Source: Paenibacillus sp. 1781tsa1
GTDB lineage: Bacteria; Bacillota; Bacilli; Paenibacillales; Paenibacillaceae
NCBI RefSeq assembly: GCF_024159265.1
Contig: NZ_JAMYWY010000001.1
Span: 6,076,001-6,140,000 of the forward strand
Direction of reading: 5' to 3'
Length of the DNA stretch: 64,000 nt
How positions within the stretch are numbered: position 1 is the first letter of the stretch; each line of letters starts with the position of its first letter. The notes beneath the pieces are model-generated. The model made no database searches. It was not told the origin of the DNA and saw nothing but the letters and a program-made list of their open reading frames with translations. Shown piece by piece: positions 8,806 to 17,420 of this stretch. The translations under genes were made by a program, and so were the position numbers.

Positions 8806-8883
8806 TGGTTGTGAACCTCTTTTCAATATGGTTTGTGTGTTCACCGTTATTATATAGGGCATGGTACGACACAGAATGTCGCA

Positions 8884-8894
8884 GCAGTATTAGA
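8884..8894. repeat. Left 11-bp direct repeat of the MITE-like element
   Basis: GCAGTATTAGA, identical to 9068-9078 on the far side of the element; interpreted as a target-site duplication. Confidence 0.75.
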
Positions 8895-9067
8895 GGTTGT
8901 TCAAAAAGCCCCCAATTGATCACGAAGCAGCCCAAGAAGCGAACTCGACATCGAATCTTGCGTTCACCTTCGGAGTCCGGTGCTCATGTAGGTTTGCCTA
9001 CACTCCGCTCCTCCTCCTTCAGGTTCTCACAACCTTCTCGGTGCTGAATCGTTAACTTTTTGAACAT
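8895..9067. mobile_element. MITE-like element with terminal inverted repeats
   Basis: A ~170-bp non-coding element bounded by the terminal inverted repeat TGTTCAAAAAG (8898-8908) and CTTTTTGAACA (9056-9066). It is flanked by an exact 11-bp direct repeat GCAGTATTAGA, at 8884-8894 and 9068-9078, as expected for a target-site duplication. It contains no plausible gene. The sequence between the repeats is GC-richer than the flanks. I recall similar repeats between genes in Paenibacillus, but copy number cannot be judged from one window. Confidence 0.75.
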
Positions 9068-9078
9068 GCAGTATTAGA
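9068..9078. repeat. Right 11-bp direct repeat of the MITE-like element
   Basis: GCAGTATTAGA, identical to 8884-8894; interpreted as a target-site duplication. Confidence 0.75.
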
Positions 9079-9121
9079 AAATAAAAAATGTCCCCTCTTC
9101 AACCTGAAGAAAGGACACCAT

Positions 9122-9445
9122 TTAGGAAAGATCTGTGCTCGACTGAGCTGCGGCCTGCAATAATGGTTGCAAGAGTCCTGGAAAGCGCGTTTCCAAATCT
9201 TCAGACCGCAGGGTGAGAAAATGCTGGGTACCTTGCACTCTGACCCGAATAACTCCGGCTTCCCGCAGGGTTCGAATGTGATGTGACATCGTTGACTTCA
9301 CAACAGGTGCATGAAAATGACTGCACGGCTGCTCCCCACTTCTGGCTGCTTCCGCAACAATCCCAAGGCGAGTCGGGTCACTCAGCGCATACAGTACGGA
9401 GGAAAGTTCAATATCTGACACCTGTGGATGATGTAAAATTTTCAT
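9122..9445 (-). CDS. ArsR-family transcriptional repressor
   Basis: A 107-residue winged-helix protein. It has the family pattern LSDPTRLGIV in the second helix and a recognition region KSTMSHHIRTLREAGVI, followed by the wing. I start it at the ATG at 9445, which has an AAGGAG ribosome site; an ATG ten codons upstream has none. It is divergent from the TetL-like MFS transporter across ~200 bases containing a perfect palindrome at 9511-9528. A repressor of the exporter is the natural reading. Its inducer is unknown; the Cys in QPCSHFH is a single residue and not an obvious metal site. Confidence 0.88.
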   Translation of the reverse strand: MKILHHPQVSDIELSSVLYALSDPTRLGIVAEAARSGEQPCSHFHAPVVKSTMSHHIRTLREAGVIRVRVQGTQHFLTLRSEDLETRFPGLLQPLLQAAAQSSTDLS

Positions 9446-9510
9446 ACGGTAGTCTCCTTTTTTCAGACTATGCATTGTATTCTAACACAGATCCATGATA
9501 TATTTCTAAT

Positions 9511-9528
9511 GTTCGACACCAATCGAAC
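9511..9528. promoter_or_regulatory. Palindromic operator candidate between arsR-like and MFS genes
   Basis: GTTCGA (9511-9516) and TCGAAC (9523-9528) form a perfect inverted repeat with a six-base spacer, midway between the two divergent starts. This is the usual position and size for an ArsR dimer site. Confidence 0.55.
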
Positions 9529-9649
9529 TTTAATGATTCGTTATGTAACCCCTGCTGTTAGGCACGGGATTGACATCATACTACATTTTGCAAATGTTAC
9601 ACGCCGTTTCTGAAATGTTGCGAAATACACATCACTTTAGGAGGTTTTT

Positions 9650-11029
9650 ATGAACAACACCGCAACCGCATCATCAGGGGAACGGACCGGAATACAGGAA
9701 GGATTAATTGTAAGCTTGCTTGGCTTCACCGTTGTACTCGTTGTTATGAATACAATGATGTTTAATCTGGCGCTACCCAAAATTGCAGCCGAATTCATGC
9801 TTACATCCGTCGCTTCCTCATGGATTGTTACAGGGTATTCCATTGTATTTGCCATCTCCTCGATTACGTTCTCACGTCTATCGGATTTCATACCCATTCG
9901 TACCTTATTCACGACCGGGCTTACGTTACTTGGTGCAGCATCCGTTCTCGGATTCTTCAGTAATCATTTCATCATATTGCTTATTGCACGTCTTATTCAG
10001 GCTGCGGGTGCTGCTTCTGTTCCGGGGCTCGCCATTGTGCTGATTACACGGTACATTCCCAATGATCGCCGGGGGAAATCAATGGCTGTCATCATGTCCG
10101 CCAGTTCACTGGGTCTTGGACTCGGTCCCGTCATTGGAGGAAGCATTACACAGTTTCTGGGATGGCATGATCTGTTTATCGTTACGGGATTAACGTTATT
10201 CCTGATTCCCGTATTCTTCAAACTGCTTCCGCGGGAAACACCCCAAAAAGGTTCATTTGACTTGCTGGGTGCCGTGCTTCTCGCCATCGGTACTACCGGT
10301 GTATTGTTATTCCTGACTTCACGTCAGTGGTTCACGCTTGTTATCGGTGCAGCGGCACTGCTTCTGTTCTGGCTCCGAATTCGGCGCGCGGCAGATCCAT
10401 TTGTTCAGCCTGCTTTGTTCAAAAACAAAAAATATATGATGCTCAGCTCGCTGGGGATTGTATCGTACATCAATAACTTCTCAACATTGTTCCTGCTGCC
10501 GCAAATTTTGGCACATCTATATGGACTGACCCCTGCTCAATCCGGGCTAGTCATCTTCCCGGGTGCAGTCGTGTCCATGCTGCTGTCCAACCGGATCGGC
10601 CGCATGATTGACCGACATGGCAATACGTTGCTGTTGAAATTTGCACCATGGCTGCTACTAGCCGCTGCCGGATTGTTCGCCTTATTTGCAGACAATAACA
10701 TCTACGCCATTATGGCTGTGTATGTCCTGCTCAGCGTTGGTTTCTCATCGCTGACCACCAGCGTGTCCAATGAATTGTCTGGTAACCTGACCATGGATCA
10801 GGTGGGCGCAGGTATGGGACTGTTCCAACTCAGTCAGTTCTTCAGCGGTGCTTTCAGCGTTGCTGTTACTGGCGTAGCCTTAACGGCGATGCAGAACTTG
10901 CCGCTCTCCTCGGCGTACACCAATATTTTCTGGGGTATGACCGTGGTCGCACTGGCATCCGTTATTTTCTCTCAGGTGTATCTTAGAATGCAGTCACGGA
11001 AAGTCACAGAATCAACTAGTCGGATCTAA
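9650..11029 (+). CDS. TetA(L)-like MFS drug:proton antiporter
   Basis: A 459-residue major facilitator protein with about 14 membrane segments, resembling the TetA(L)/DHA2 group. Landmarks are the first-helix N-T-M-M-F-N-L-A-L-P, the loop motif SRLSDFIPIR, RLIQAAGAASVPG, the RYIPNDRRGKSM loop, the GPVIGG antiporter motif C and the late loop DRHGN. It probably exports a drug or secondary metabolite in exchange for protons. TAGGAGG lies just upstream of the ATG. It is likely repressed by the divergent ArsR-like protein and ends at a strong bidirectional terminator. The substrate cannot be inferred, and tetracycline is only one possibility. Confidence 0.88.
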   Translation: MNNTATASSGERTGIQEGLIVSLLGFTVVLVVMNTMMFNLALPKIAAEFMLTSVASSWIVTGYSIVFAISSITFSRLSDFIPIRTLFTTGLTLLGAASVLGFFSNHFIILLIARLIQAAGAASVPGLAIVLITRYIPNDRRGKSMAVIMSASSLGLGLGPVIGGSITQFLGWHDLFIVTGLTLFLIPVFFKLLPRETPQKGSFDLLGAVLLAIGTTGVLLFLTSRQWFTLVIGAAALLLFWLRIRRAADPFVQPALFKNKKYMMLSSLGIVSYINNFSTLFLLPQILAHLYGLTPAQSGLVIFPGAVVSMLLSNRIGRMIDRHGNTLLLKFAPWLLLAAAGLFALFADNNIYAIMAVYVLLSVGFSSLTTSVSNELSGNLTMDQVGAGMGLFQLSQFFSGAFSVAVTGVALTAMQNLPLSSAYTNIFWGMTVVALASVIFSQVYLRMQSRKVTESTSRI

Positions 11030-11058
11030 AGTCAGCTGCTCTACTCCACTAACCAAAA

Positions 11059-11107
11059 AAAACAGCCCCAAGGGCGCATTCATTGCGTTACTCGGGGCTG
11101 TTTTTGG
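11059..11107. terminator. Bidirectional terminator between MFS and SnoaL-like genes
   Basis: AACAGCCCC (11061-11069) pairs with GGGGCTGTT (11094-11102). It has T runs on the plus side and, read on the minus strand, from the A run at 11055-11062. It serves the two convergent genes. Confidence 0.85.
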
Positions 11108-11143
11108 GTTGATCGACTTCTCTATTCTTCTACACTGATTATA

Positions 11144-11593
11144 CTATTCAAACAGGTCCAGACGAAGACGTTTCAGACTTGTATGTTTGATGTACCATTG
11201 ACCGTCGATCTTGACAAAAGTTTCGTGGTAGTGCCCAAATCCGTGGAAAGATTTGTTCTCATTGCCCTCCGGGAACGTTACCCAATCTTCCATTGGAGAG
11301 ATGACCTTCGCTTCATTCTCGGATACAAATTCAACTTCGGCGCTATGAACATGATGTACGGTTACGGCAACATCCACCAGATCACGGAATACTTGTACGA
11401 TGGTGTCGCGACCGGTTAATACCGGAATTGGATTGCCTTCTGTGCTGAAATCAGCCACTGCATCGGGAGCAAACACATCACCCAAGGTGTCCCATTGTTT
11501 CGTATCAATATAGCGACAATAACGCGCCTTGGTGTTCCGAATGTTTTCCAGCGCAAGCAATTGTTCCAGTCCTGTAATCGTTGATTGGCTCAT
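11144..11593 (-). CDS. SnoaL-like (NTF2-fold) protein
   Basis: A 149-residue protein of the SnoaL/NTF2-like superfamily, a cone-shaped alpha+beta fold. An N-terminal helix with RYCRYID is followed by WDTLGDVFAPDAV, a typical beta-bulge region ending GRDTIVQVF, then VHHVHSAEVEF and the closing WYIKHTSLKR strand. Such proteins bind or isomerise small hydrophobic substrates, or act as dehydratases in aromatic metabolism. The reaction cannot be assigned. The gene is alone and convergent with the MFS gene. Confidence 0.82.
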   Translation of the reverse strand: MSQSTITGLEQLLALENIRNTKARYCRYIDTKQWDTLGDVFAPDAVADFSTEGNPIPVLTGRDTIVQVFRDLVDVAVTVHHVHSAEVEFVSENEAKVISPMEDWVTFPEGNENKSFHGFGHYHETFVKIDGQWYIKHTSLKRLRLDLFE

Positions 11594-11699
11594 GTGTTGT
11601 CCCTCCAGAGATGTAAAATGTGATGTAAGATTGGATCAAGTATGTATGCACCTATACCTTCCTTATTGTACCATTCCACTTCTATTAGGCACAACGATA

Positions 11700-11742
11700 C
11701 AAAAAATCTTTCCTTACCTCTCGCGAGGTTGGGGAAAGATCT
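11700..11742 (-). terminator. Terminator of the Rrf2 gene
   Basis: Read on the minus strand, ATCTTTCC pairs with GGAAAGAT around an inner ACCTC/GAGGT helix (11716-11729), followed by a T run (11701-11706). It lies about 60 bases after the Rrf2 stop codon. Confidence 0.75.
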
Positions 11743-11802
11743 GGATATACCTATGGTAGACAAGTTAATCCCATCAATTCAAGCCTCACTTCTAGCCCCA
11801 AG

Positions 11803-12213
11803 CTACTGCTGTGCACTCCAACTCTTCATCTGGGAAGCGAGTTCTGACATTTTCTTATTGTTCAGGAAACTCTCCATCTCTTCTTCCGCCTGAACCATTA
11901 CCTGCTGGATCAAACAGCCTGCGTTATGATTCTGGGAGCATTCGAACAGGGACGCCTGACCTTCAATCGCATGAATGATCTCCAGGAAAGAAGGGTCCGG
12001 ATTTTTACGACTAAGTCGGTAGCCACCATTGGCACCAGAAGTCGATTCAATCATGCCCGCCTTAACCAATTTGGTCAAAATTTTGGACAGATAGGTTGGT
12101 GATACCTTCTGCAATTCTGCAAGTTGGTGTACACTAACCAGCTGCTCAGGGGCAGTACTTACAAGATGAAGCATCGTATGCAAAGCATAATTTGTCGCTT
12201 TTGAATATTTCAT
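11803..12213 (-). CDS. Rrf2-family transcriptional regulator
   Basis: A 136-residue winged-helix protein of the Rrf2 family. It begins MKYSKATNYALHTM, with the DNA-reading segment SPTYLSKILTKLVKAG and the wing GANGGYRLSR. Only two Cys lie in the sensing loop (FECSQNHNAGC), so the three-Cys pattern of IscR-like iron-sulfur members is incomplete. It may sense redox, nitrosative stress or a ligand in another way. It is monocistronic, and no neighbour points clearly to a regulon. Confidence 0.88.
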   Translation of the reverse strand: MKYSKATNYALHTMLHLVSTAPEQLVSVHQLAELQKVSPTYLSKILTKLVKAGMIESTSGANGGYRLSRKNPDPSFLEIIHAIEGQASLFECSQNHNAGCLIQQVMVQAEEEMESFLNNKKMSELASQMKSWSAQQ

Positions 12214-12319
12214 GAGGGCACCTCATTATACACGGATTTAATTTATCCATAATAGACTTGATTGAGCTCTCTGTCAAACCACTATACCTAAAGCGCTGAC
12301 AACATCGAATGGATACGGG

Positions 12320-13159
12320 TTAATTGTGATACAATCCGCGATAATCCGTAGGTGTCATCCCCTCATGAGCCATAAACTGGCGGTTAAAATAACTGGCATT
12401 GGGATATCCCGCTTCCTCTGCAATCTGTCCAATGTTGGCCGAGGGACGTTCCAGTAACCATTGCTTCGCCATCTGTAGTCGTGAACGAGTGATAAACTCC
12501 ATAGGTGTCATCTCTACGGCACTCTTGAACATCTTGCAAAAGTAATACGAACTCACACCTGCAAGATCTGCCCAGTCCTGTAACAGGAAAGGTTGACAGG
12601 CCTCTTGCTGCATCTGTGGAAGAAGCGCAAGTACCCGACTCTCCGCCTTACTTGTGGTACGTGTGTTCTTTAAAGGTACCGCATGCTGCACGAACTCGGC
12701 GAGTACGGAATAGGTCAATGTGGATAGCTGAGCCGGACGCAGCATGGTATTCTGTTCCGCTTCAGTCAGCAAGGCCAGATGAGCCTCTTCCCAAGAGCTA
12801 CGCTGACGCAATGTCCATAACAGATTACGATGTAACCCCCGTTCAATCATATAATCATGCAGACGTTCACCGTAAAAATGAACCCATCGTACATCCCATG
12901 GATCATCTTCACTACTATAATAATGTTGTCGCTGCTGCGGGAAATAAAGTACGGCCTGACCTGCACGAAGTTCATGCTCTACCCCGTCCACTTCCACATA
13001 TCCCTTGCCCGAAGCAACATAGTGAATATTAAAATTGTTCAGCACACCTGCCTCCCGTAATACGGAATGCTGGGGATGATCCATATAGTGTCCAACGGAT
13101 TCGGGATAACAAAAATATGGAATATCCTGCAGGGTAAGCAATACGGTTTGTCTCATCAT
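12320..13159 (-). CDS. AraC-family regulator with N-terminal cupin
   Basis: A 279-residue regulator. Residues ~20-130 form a cupin-like sensing domain (GKGYVEVDG, then HELRAGQAVLYFP). The C-terminal hundred residues hold two helix-turn-helices: WADLAGVSSYYFCKMFK and IGQIAEEAGYPNASYFNRQF. A GGAGA ribosome site precedes a double ATG. It is divergent, over 118 bases, from the Gfo/Idh and aldo/keto reductase pair and is the likely activator of that operon in response to a sugar or polyol (inference). Confidence 0.9.
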   Translation of the reverse strand: MMRQTVLLTLQDIPYFCYPESVGHYMDHPQHSVLREAGVLNNFNIHYVASGKGYVEVDGVEHELRAGQAVLYFPQQRQHYYSSEDDPWDVRWVHFYGERLHDYMIERGLHRNLLWTLRQRSSWEEAHLALLTEAEQNTMLRPAQLSTLTYSVLAEFVQHAVPLKNTRTTSKAESRVLALLPQMQQEACQPFLLQDWADLAGVSSYYFCKMFKSAVEMTPMEFITRSRLQMAKQWLLERPSANIGQIAEEAGYPNASYFNRQFMAHEGMTPTDYRGLYHN

Positions 13160-13277
13160 AGCCGGTTCTCCTTGATCAACAATATTGTGTTAACTAAATT
13201 CAATATATTATCATTTTAATTCATTGGTCTATTCATTATAATCACAATATACATTTATACACAGGAGGATACAACAC

Positions 13278-14282
13278 ATGAATTCAGTTCAAAAATTGCG
13301 TTGGGGCATTCTTGGTAGCGCTAGCATTGCTGTGGAATCCGTCATTCCTGGCTTGCAGCAATCCGAGTTGAATGAAGTAACCGCGATTGCCAGTCGAGAC
13401 GAACATAAAGCCAAACAAACGGCCGAACAACTTGGGATCGATAAGGCTTATGGCAGTTATGAAGCTTTGCTCGCTGACGATTCCATTGATGCCGTATATA
13501 TCCCACTGCCGAATCATCTGCATCGGGAATGGACGATCCGGGCTGCAGAAGCAGGCAAACATATTTTGTGCGAAAAACCACTGGCTCTGACAGAGCAGGA
13601 AGCTCAGGAGATGGTTCAAGCTTGTGCAGATGCAGGTGTGCATCTCGCGGAAGCATTCATGTACCGTCATCATCCACGTTATGAGCAGATCAGGGATATC
13701 ATCGCCAGCGGTGAGATCGGTGAGATCCGTGGTATTCACAGCACATTTTCATTTAATAACTCCAATGCATCCGGCAATGTCCGCTTTCGGAAGGAGTGGG
13801 GCGGAGGTGCACTGTATGATATCGGATGTTATTCCATCAGCGTAGCACGTCTGCTACTTGGTCAGGAACCAAACGCAGTTACCGTTATTGGCATGTTCTC
13901 CCCACAGCATGATCAGGTCGATATGATGGCTTCCGGATTGCTGGAATTCGATAATCACGTTGGTGTGACGTTTGACAGCAGCATGTGGGCAGCCTTCCGC
14001 AACACGCTCGAAGTTCTAGGCTCTGATGGCATCATTGAGGTACCATCGGCCTTTATCGGTCGTCAGGATCGCAGTTCCAACTTCTATGTAACGGCTGGCG
14101 GTGAACGCAAAGAGATTGAAGTTCCGCAAGTGAACCACTACTCTCTGCAGGGAGATGACATGGCACGTGCCGTACTTCAAGGCAAGGATCTGCGCTTCGC
14201 CCCTTCCGATGCAGTAGCTAATATGAAAGTGCTGGAAGCTTGCCTTCGTTCAGCGGAAGAACGTACACGAATTACACTATAA
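13278..14282 (+). CDS. Gfo/Idh/MocA-family oxidoreductase
   Basis: A 334-residue NAD(P)-dependent dehydrogenase. The N-terminal Rossmann fold starts at WGILGSASIA. The characteristic CEKPLAL motif near residue 99 carries the conserved Lys of the active site. The C-terminal alpha/beta domain includes GGGALYDIGCYSI, with the catalytic-region D/H positions. Such enzymes oxidise sugars, inositols or their dimers. An ACAGGAGG ribosome site precedes the ATG. It is followed 20 bases later by an aldo/keto reductase gene, and both are probably controlled by the divergent AraC protein. Confidence 0.92.
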   Translation: MNSVQKLRWGILGSASIAVESVIPGLQQSELNEVTAIASRDEHKAKQTAEQLGIDKAYGSYEALLADDSIDAVYIPLPNHLHREWTIRAAEAGKHILCEKPLALTEQEAQEMVQACADAGVHLAEAFMYRHHPRYEQIRDIIASGEIGEIRGIHSTFSFNNSNASGNVRFRKEWGGGALYDIGCYSISVARLLLGQEPNAVTVIGMFSPQHDQVDMMASGLLEFDNHVGVTFDSSMWAAFRNTLEVLGSDGIIEVPSAFIGRQDRSSNFYVTAGGERKEIEVPQVNHYSLQGDDMARAVLQGKDLRFAPSDAVANMKVLEACLRSAEERTRITL

Positions 14283-14302
14283 TTGAGAGGATGAACTGAC
14301 TT

Positions 14303-15250
14303 ATGGAATATATCGAAATTGCTGGTGCAGGTAAACGCGTCTCCAGATTGATTAAAGGAACCGATTATTTCGTGCATAGTGCTTACGATAAAGCAGCTAC
14401 GAACATGGATGCTTTTCTGTCGATTGGCGGTAACACTGTCGATACAGCACATATTTATTGTGGTGGACAGAGTGAAGAAGTCCTTGGTCGTTATATGAAG
14501 GAACGCGGTAACCGTGACCAGATCGTCATTCTTACCAAAGGCGCGCATCATGACCAGAATGGACCACGCGTGAACGCTGATGCTATCCGCAGTGACTTGA
14601 TGGAAAGTCTGGAGCGTCTTCAGACAGATCACGTAGAGATGTATGCCTTGCACCGGGATGATCCTAATACCCCTGTCAGTGTTATTCTTGAAGCATTAAA
14701 CGAACATATTGATTCCGGCAAAATCGGCGCAATTGGCGCCTCCAACTGGACCTGGCAGCGCCTCGAGGAAGCCAATGCGTACGCTGCGGCAAATGGCTTG
14801 AAGGGCTTCACATTCAGCAGTCCGAACCTCAGTCTCGCCAAAGCAAACGAACCTTTCTGGGCAGGCTGTGTGTCGGCAGATGCAGAGACACTGGCATGGC
14901 ATGAACAAACCAAGCTGCCATTGCTATCCTGGTCCTCCCAAGCGCGCGGTTTCTTCACGGGAAGATTCACACCTGAAGTTCGCGATAACGAAGATCTGGT
15001 GCGTGTATTCTACAGTGATGGCAACTGGGAACGGTTACGCCGGGCTGAACAATTGGCTAATTCGAAGAAAACATCACCTATTCAGATTGCACTCGCTTAT
15101 GTATTGAATCAGGCGTTCCCAACCTGTGCCCTGATCGGTGCTCAGAATCAGGCGGAACTGCTGTCATGTGACGAAGGTTCCCGTATCACACTGACTCCTG
15201 CTGAAATCGCATGGCTGGATCTGGGCAGTGATGTACCTGCTGGCATCTAA
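14303..15250 (+). CDS. Aldo/keto reductase
   Basis: A 315-residue TIM-barrel oxidoreductase. The catalytic tetrad is visible: Asp in TVDTAHIY, Tyr in the same segment, Lys in ILTKGAHH and His in YALHRDD. It also has the cofactor-binding segment PLLSWSSQARGFF and the late strand ALIGAQNQ. It probably interconverts a sugar-derived carbonyl and alcohol with NAD(P)H, working with the upstream Gfo/Idh enzyme. A strong terminator follows at 15293-15330, ending this two-gene operon. Confidence 0.9.
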   Translation: MEYIEIAGAGKRVSRLIKGTDYFVHSAYDKAATNMDAFLSIGGNTVDTAHIYCGGQSEEVLGRYMKERGNRDQIVILTKGAHHDQNGPRVNADAIRSDLMESLERLQTDHVEMYALHRDDPNTPVSVILEALNEHIDSGKIGAIGASNWTWQRLEEANAYAAANGLKGFTFSSPNLSLAKANEPFWAGCVSADAETLAWHEQTKLPLLSWSSQARGFFTGRFTPEVRDNEDLVRVFYSDGNWERLRRAEQLANSKKTSPIQIALAYVLNQAFPTCALIGAQNQAELLSCDEGSRITLTPAEIAWLDLGSDVPAGI

Positions 15251-15292
15251 AGAAAATTAATCATTCTATCATTAACTTTAATGAGTATAAGG

Positions 15293-15330
15293 GGCTGATA
15301 TTCCGTGATAGCGCGGAATATCAGCCTTTT
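15293..15330 (+). terminator. Strong terminator after the aldo/keto reductase
   Basis: A thirteen-base stem, GGCTGATATTCCG (15293-15305) with CGGAATATCAGCC (15314-15326), followed by TTTT. Confidence 0.9.
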
Positions 15331-15381
15331 CTGTTGTGTAAAAGCGATCCAATATGTAAACCCTGCTGCACAATTACCGTA

Positions 15382-15405
15382 TTACTGTTACTGTTACTGT
15401 TACTG
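15382..15405. repeat. Hexanucleotide tandem repeat (TTACTG)4
   Basis: Four perfect copies of TTACTG in the intergenic space between two convergent operons. It lies outside any gene, so phase variation of a protein is not expected. Confidence 0.9.
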
Positions 15406-15442
15406 TTCTCTTTCCCCTACTCGGTTGGGGAGAAATATAGAA

Positions 15443-15478
15443 GGACTTACCCCAGAACACATCTCTGAAGGTAAGTCC
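15443..15478 (-). terminator. Probable terminator of the second Gfo/Idh operon
   Basis: GGACTTACC (15443-15451) pairs with GGTAAGTCC (15470-15478). The minus-strand tail is T-rich but interrupted, and it lies about 60 bases after the stop at 15537. Confidence 0.55.
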
Positions 15479-15536
15479 CTTATATCATGAATTAAGACAT
15501 ATAAAATGTTAGAAATTGCACTGTCATTCGTATGGA

Positions 15537-16556
15537 TTACAGTTTAACGATCTGACCTGTTTTCTCGGATTCGAATGCTGCCAGGATCACTTGCAGGGAA
15601 CGTAAGCCCTCTTCCCCGGAAATCGCTGGAGGTGTTTTCGTTACAATGGACTCTACAAATGCGTCAATTACACCACTCGGCACTTGTTTCTCGTTAGTAG
15701 CCATGGCACCAACTTTGTACGTCTCAACTGTACCATTGGTCAGCTCAACGATCACTTCATCGCCTTCCACTGTTCCGATCTTCATAACGCCATTCTCACA
15801 CCACAGCACGGTACTGTTGTCTCCAGCTCTGTATTGCGTCCAACTTGCTACCAGCGTTCCGATCGCACCGCTCTTCATACGCAGCAGACAAGTTGCGTTA
15901 TCGTCAACTTGAGTACCTTCCTTGTGCAGTGTGCTGATGAAACCAGCCACTTCAGATACTTCATCATTCAGCAAGTAACGGATGAAGTCTGATTTGTGCA
16001 CGCCCAGGTCACCCATCGCGCCCATAATAGCTTCTTCTTTACGGAAGAACCAGCTTTCAGCACCGTCCACACTCCATCCTTCCGGACCCGGGTGGCCAAA
16101 AGATGTACGGAAATTCAGGACTTTACCAAGTTTGCCGGAGTCGAGAATTTCTTTTGCTTTGACGTGAGGAGGCATCAGACGCTGGTTGTGTCCAACCATC
16201 AGATACACACCATTTTTCTTGGCAGCTTCGATCATTTGCTCGCCTTCTTCAGTGGAAACGGCCATTGGTTTCTCAACCAACACATGCTTGCCTGCATTTG
16301 CAGCAGCAATCGCCATTGGCGCATGCAGATAGTTTGGTGTACACACGCTAACGGCATCCACCGTTTCGTTTGCAAGCAATTCTTCGTAACTGGAATACGC
16401 TTTACCGCCGTAAGTCTCGGCCATCTTCTCCGCACGCTCCACAATCGGATCGGCAAAAGCGACAAGTTCTACGTTCTCATTGGCAGCGTACTCTGGAATA
16501 TGTCTGCGCTCGGCGATGGCTCCACAGCCGAATACAGCAACTTTAATTTTACTCAT
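15537..16556 (-). CDS. Gfo/Idh/MocA-family oxidoreductase (second)
   Basis: A 339-residue NAD(P)-dependent dehydrogenase starting MSKIKVAVFGCGAIA. I use the ATG at 16556, which has an AAAGGAGA ribosome site, rather than an ATG twelve codons upstream that has none. It shows the Rossmann glycine motif, the VEKPMAV active-site segment near residue 95 and the GAMGDLGVHKSD segment of the C-terminal domain. It follows the sugar isomerase-like gene in the same orientation. Together they look like an inositol- or hexose-oxidising pair, with the exact substrate unknown. Confidence 0.92.
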   Translation of the reverse strand: MSKIKVAVFGCGAIAERRHIPEYAANENVELVAFADPIVERAEKMAETYGGKAYSSYEELLANETVDAVSVCTPNYLHAPMAIAAANAGKHVLVEKPMAVSTEEGEQMIEAAKKNGVYLMVGHNQRLMPPHVKAKEILDSGKLGKVLNFRTSFGHPGPEGWSVDGAESWFFRKEEAIMGAMGDLGVHKSDFIRYLLNDEVSEVAGFISTLHKEGTQVDDNATCLLRMKSGAIGTLVASWTQYRAGDNSTVLWCENGVMKIGTVEGDEVIVELTNGTVETYKVGAMATNEKQVPSGVIDAFVESIVTKTPPAISGEEGLRSLQVILAAFESEKTGQIVKL

Positions 16557-16643
16557 GTATATAAGTCTCCTTTGACAAATAAGATTCAGCATTTTTCATA
16601 ATTCGATTCAATTCACTCTTTGGATTTAGGCTAAATGCTTAGA

Positions 16644-17420
16644 TTAAAATTGGTTCAAATAGTTCTGTTTCAGCCAGTTGTAGCTATTGGATACGCTCTC
16701 AAGCGGTGGATTCTGACATACGTCTTGTTCCACGATCAGCCATTCCACGCCTGCATTCGTAGCGCCTTCAATAACAGCTGGCAGGTCAACCGAACCTTGT
16801 CCCAGTTCCAGCGTTTTCATCTGGCCCTGTTCGTCTTTGCTGAAGTCCTTCAGATGAAGCAGCGGCAAGCGACCCGCATATTTATTAATATACTCGATCG
16901 GATTTTGTCCCGCAAATTGTACCCAACATACGTCCATTTCCACTTTTACCGCTTCCGGTGATGTTTGAGCGAACATGGCGTCAAAAGCATTGGCATCGCC
17001 AACCTGACCATGGAATTCAAAGTCATGGTTATGGTATCCGAAGATCAACCCTTGCTTCGCTGCTTCAGCTCCATATTGTTGCAATTCTTCGAACAGCTTG
17101 GTCCAGCCTTCTGCATTCTCGGGACGATCCTCAGGCATCAGGTACGGACAAATGATATATTGTGCACCAATTGTTTTCAGGTAATCGATTTGTTTTTGCA
17201 AGTCTTCGCGCATCGCATGTAGTGAAACGTGACTGCTGAATCCTTTCAATCCAAGTTCATCTAGTAGCGCTTTCATTTCCTCAGCTGGAATATCACCATA
17301 TCCGGCAAACTCCACACCTTCATATCCAAGGGCCGCTACCTTACGCAACGTACCACGAAAATCTGCTGCAGTTTCATCACGGAGTGTAAACAATTGCAAA
17401 CCAATATTAAGTTTTTTCAT
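16644..17420 (-). CDS. Sugar phosphate isomerase/epimerase (xylose isomerase-like TIM barrel)
   Basis: A 258-residue TIM barrel of the AP endonuclease 2/IolE-like superfamily. Metal-binding residues are visible in FGYHNHDFEF, VEMDVCW, LLHLKDF and LIVEQD. Members isomerise or epimerise sugars and inosoles. It is the first gene of a two-gene minus-strand operon with the Gfo/Idh enzyme and is divergent from an AraC regulator, which probably controls it. It has no signal peptide and is cytoplasmic. Confidence 0.9.
   Translation of the reverse strand: MKKLNIGLQLFTLRDETAADFRGTLRKVAALGYEGVEFAGYGDIPAEEMKALLDELGLKGFSSHVSLHAMREDLQKQIDYLKTIGAQYIICPYLMPEDRPENAEGWTKLFEELQQYGAEAAKQGLIFGYHNHDFEFHGQVGDANAFDAMFAQTSPEAVKVEMDVCWVQFAGQNPIEYINKYAGRLPLLHLKDFSKDEQGQMKTLELGQGSVDLPAVIEGATNAGVEWLIVEQDVCQNPPLESVSNSYNWLKQNYLNQF

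Noticed and set aside
8135..8857. A 240-codon plus-strand open frame
   Set aside because: It runs antisense across the WYL regulator and zinc-ribbon genes, has no ribosome site and no recognisable pattern.
8866..8880. Short inverted repeat CGACA/TGTCG upstream of the zinc-ribbon gene
   Set aside because: The arms are only five or six bases with no U tract and no partner regulator, so chance is likely.
15382..15405. (TTACTG)4 as a phase-variation switch
   Set aside because: It lies between two convergent operons, outside coding regions and promoters, so slippage would have no obvious effect.
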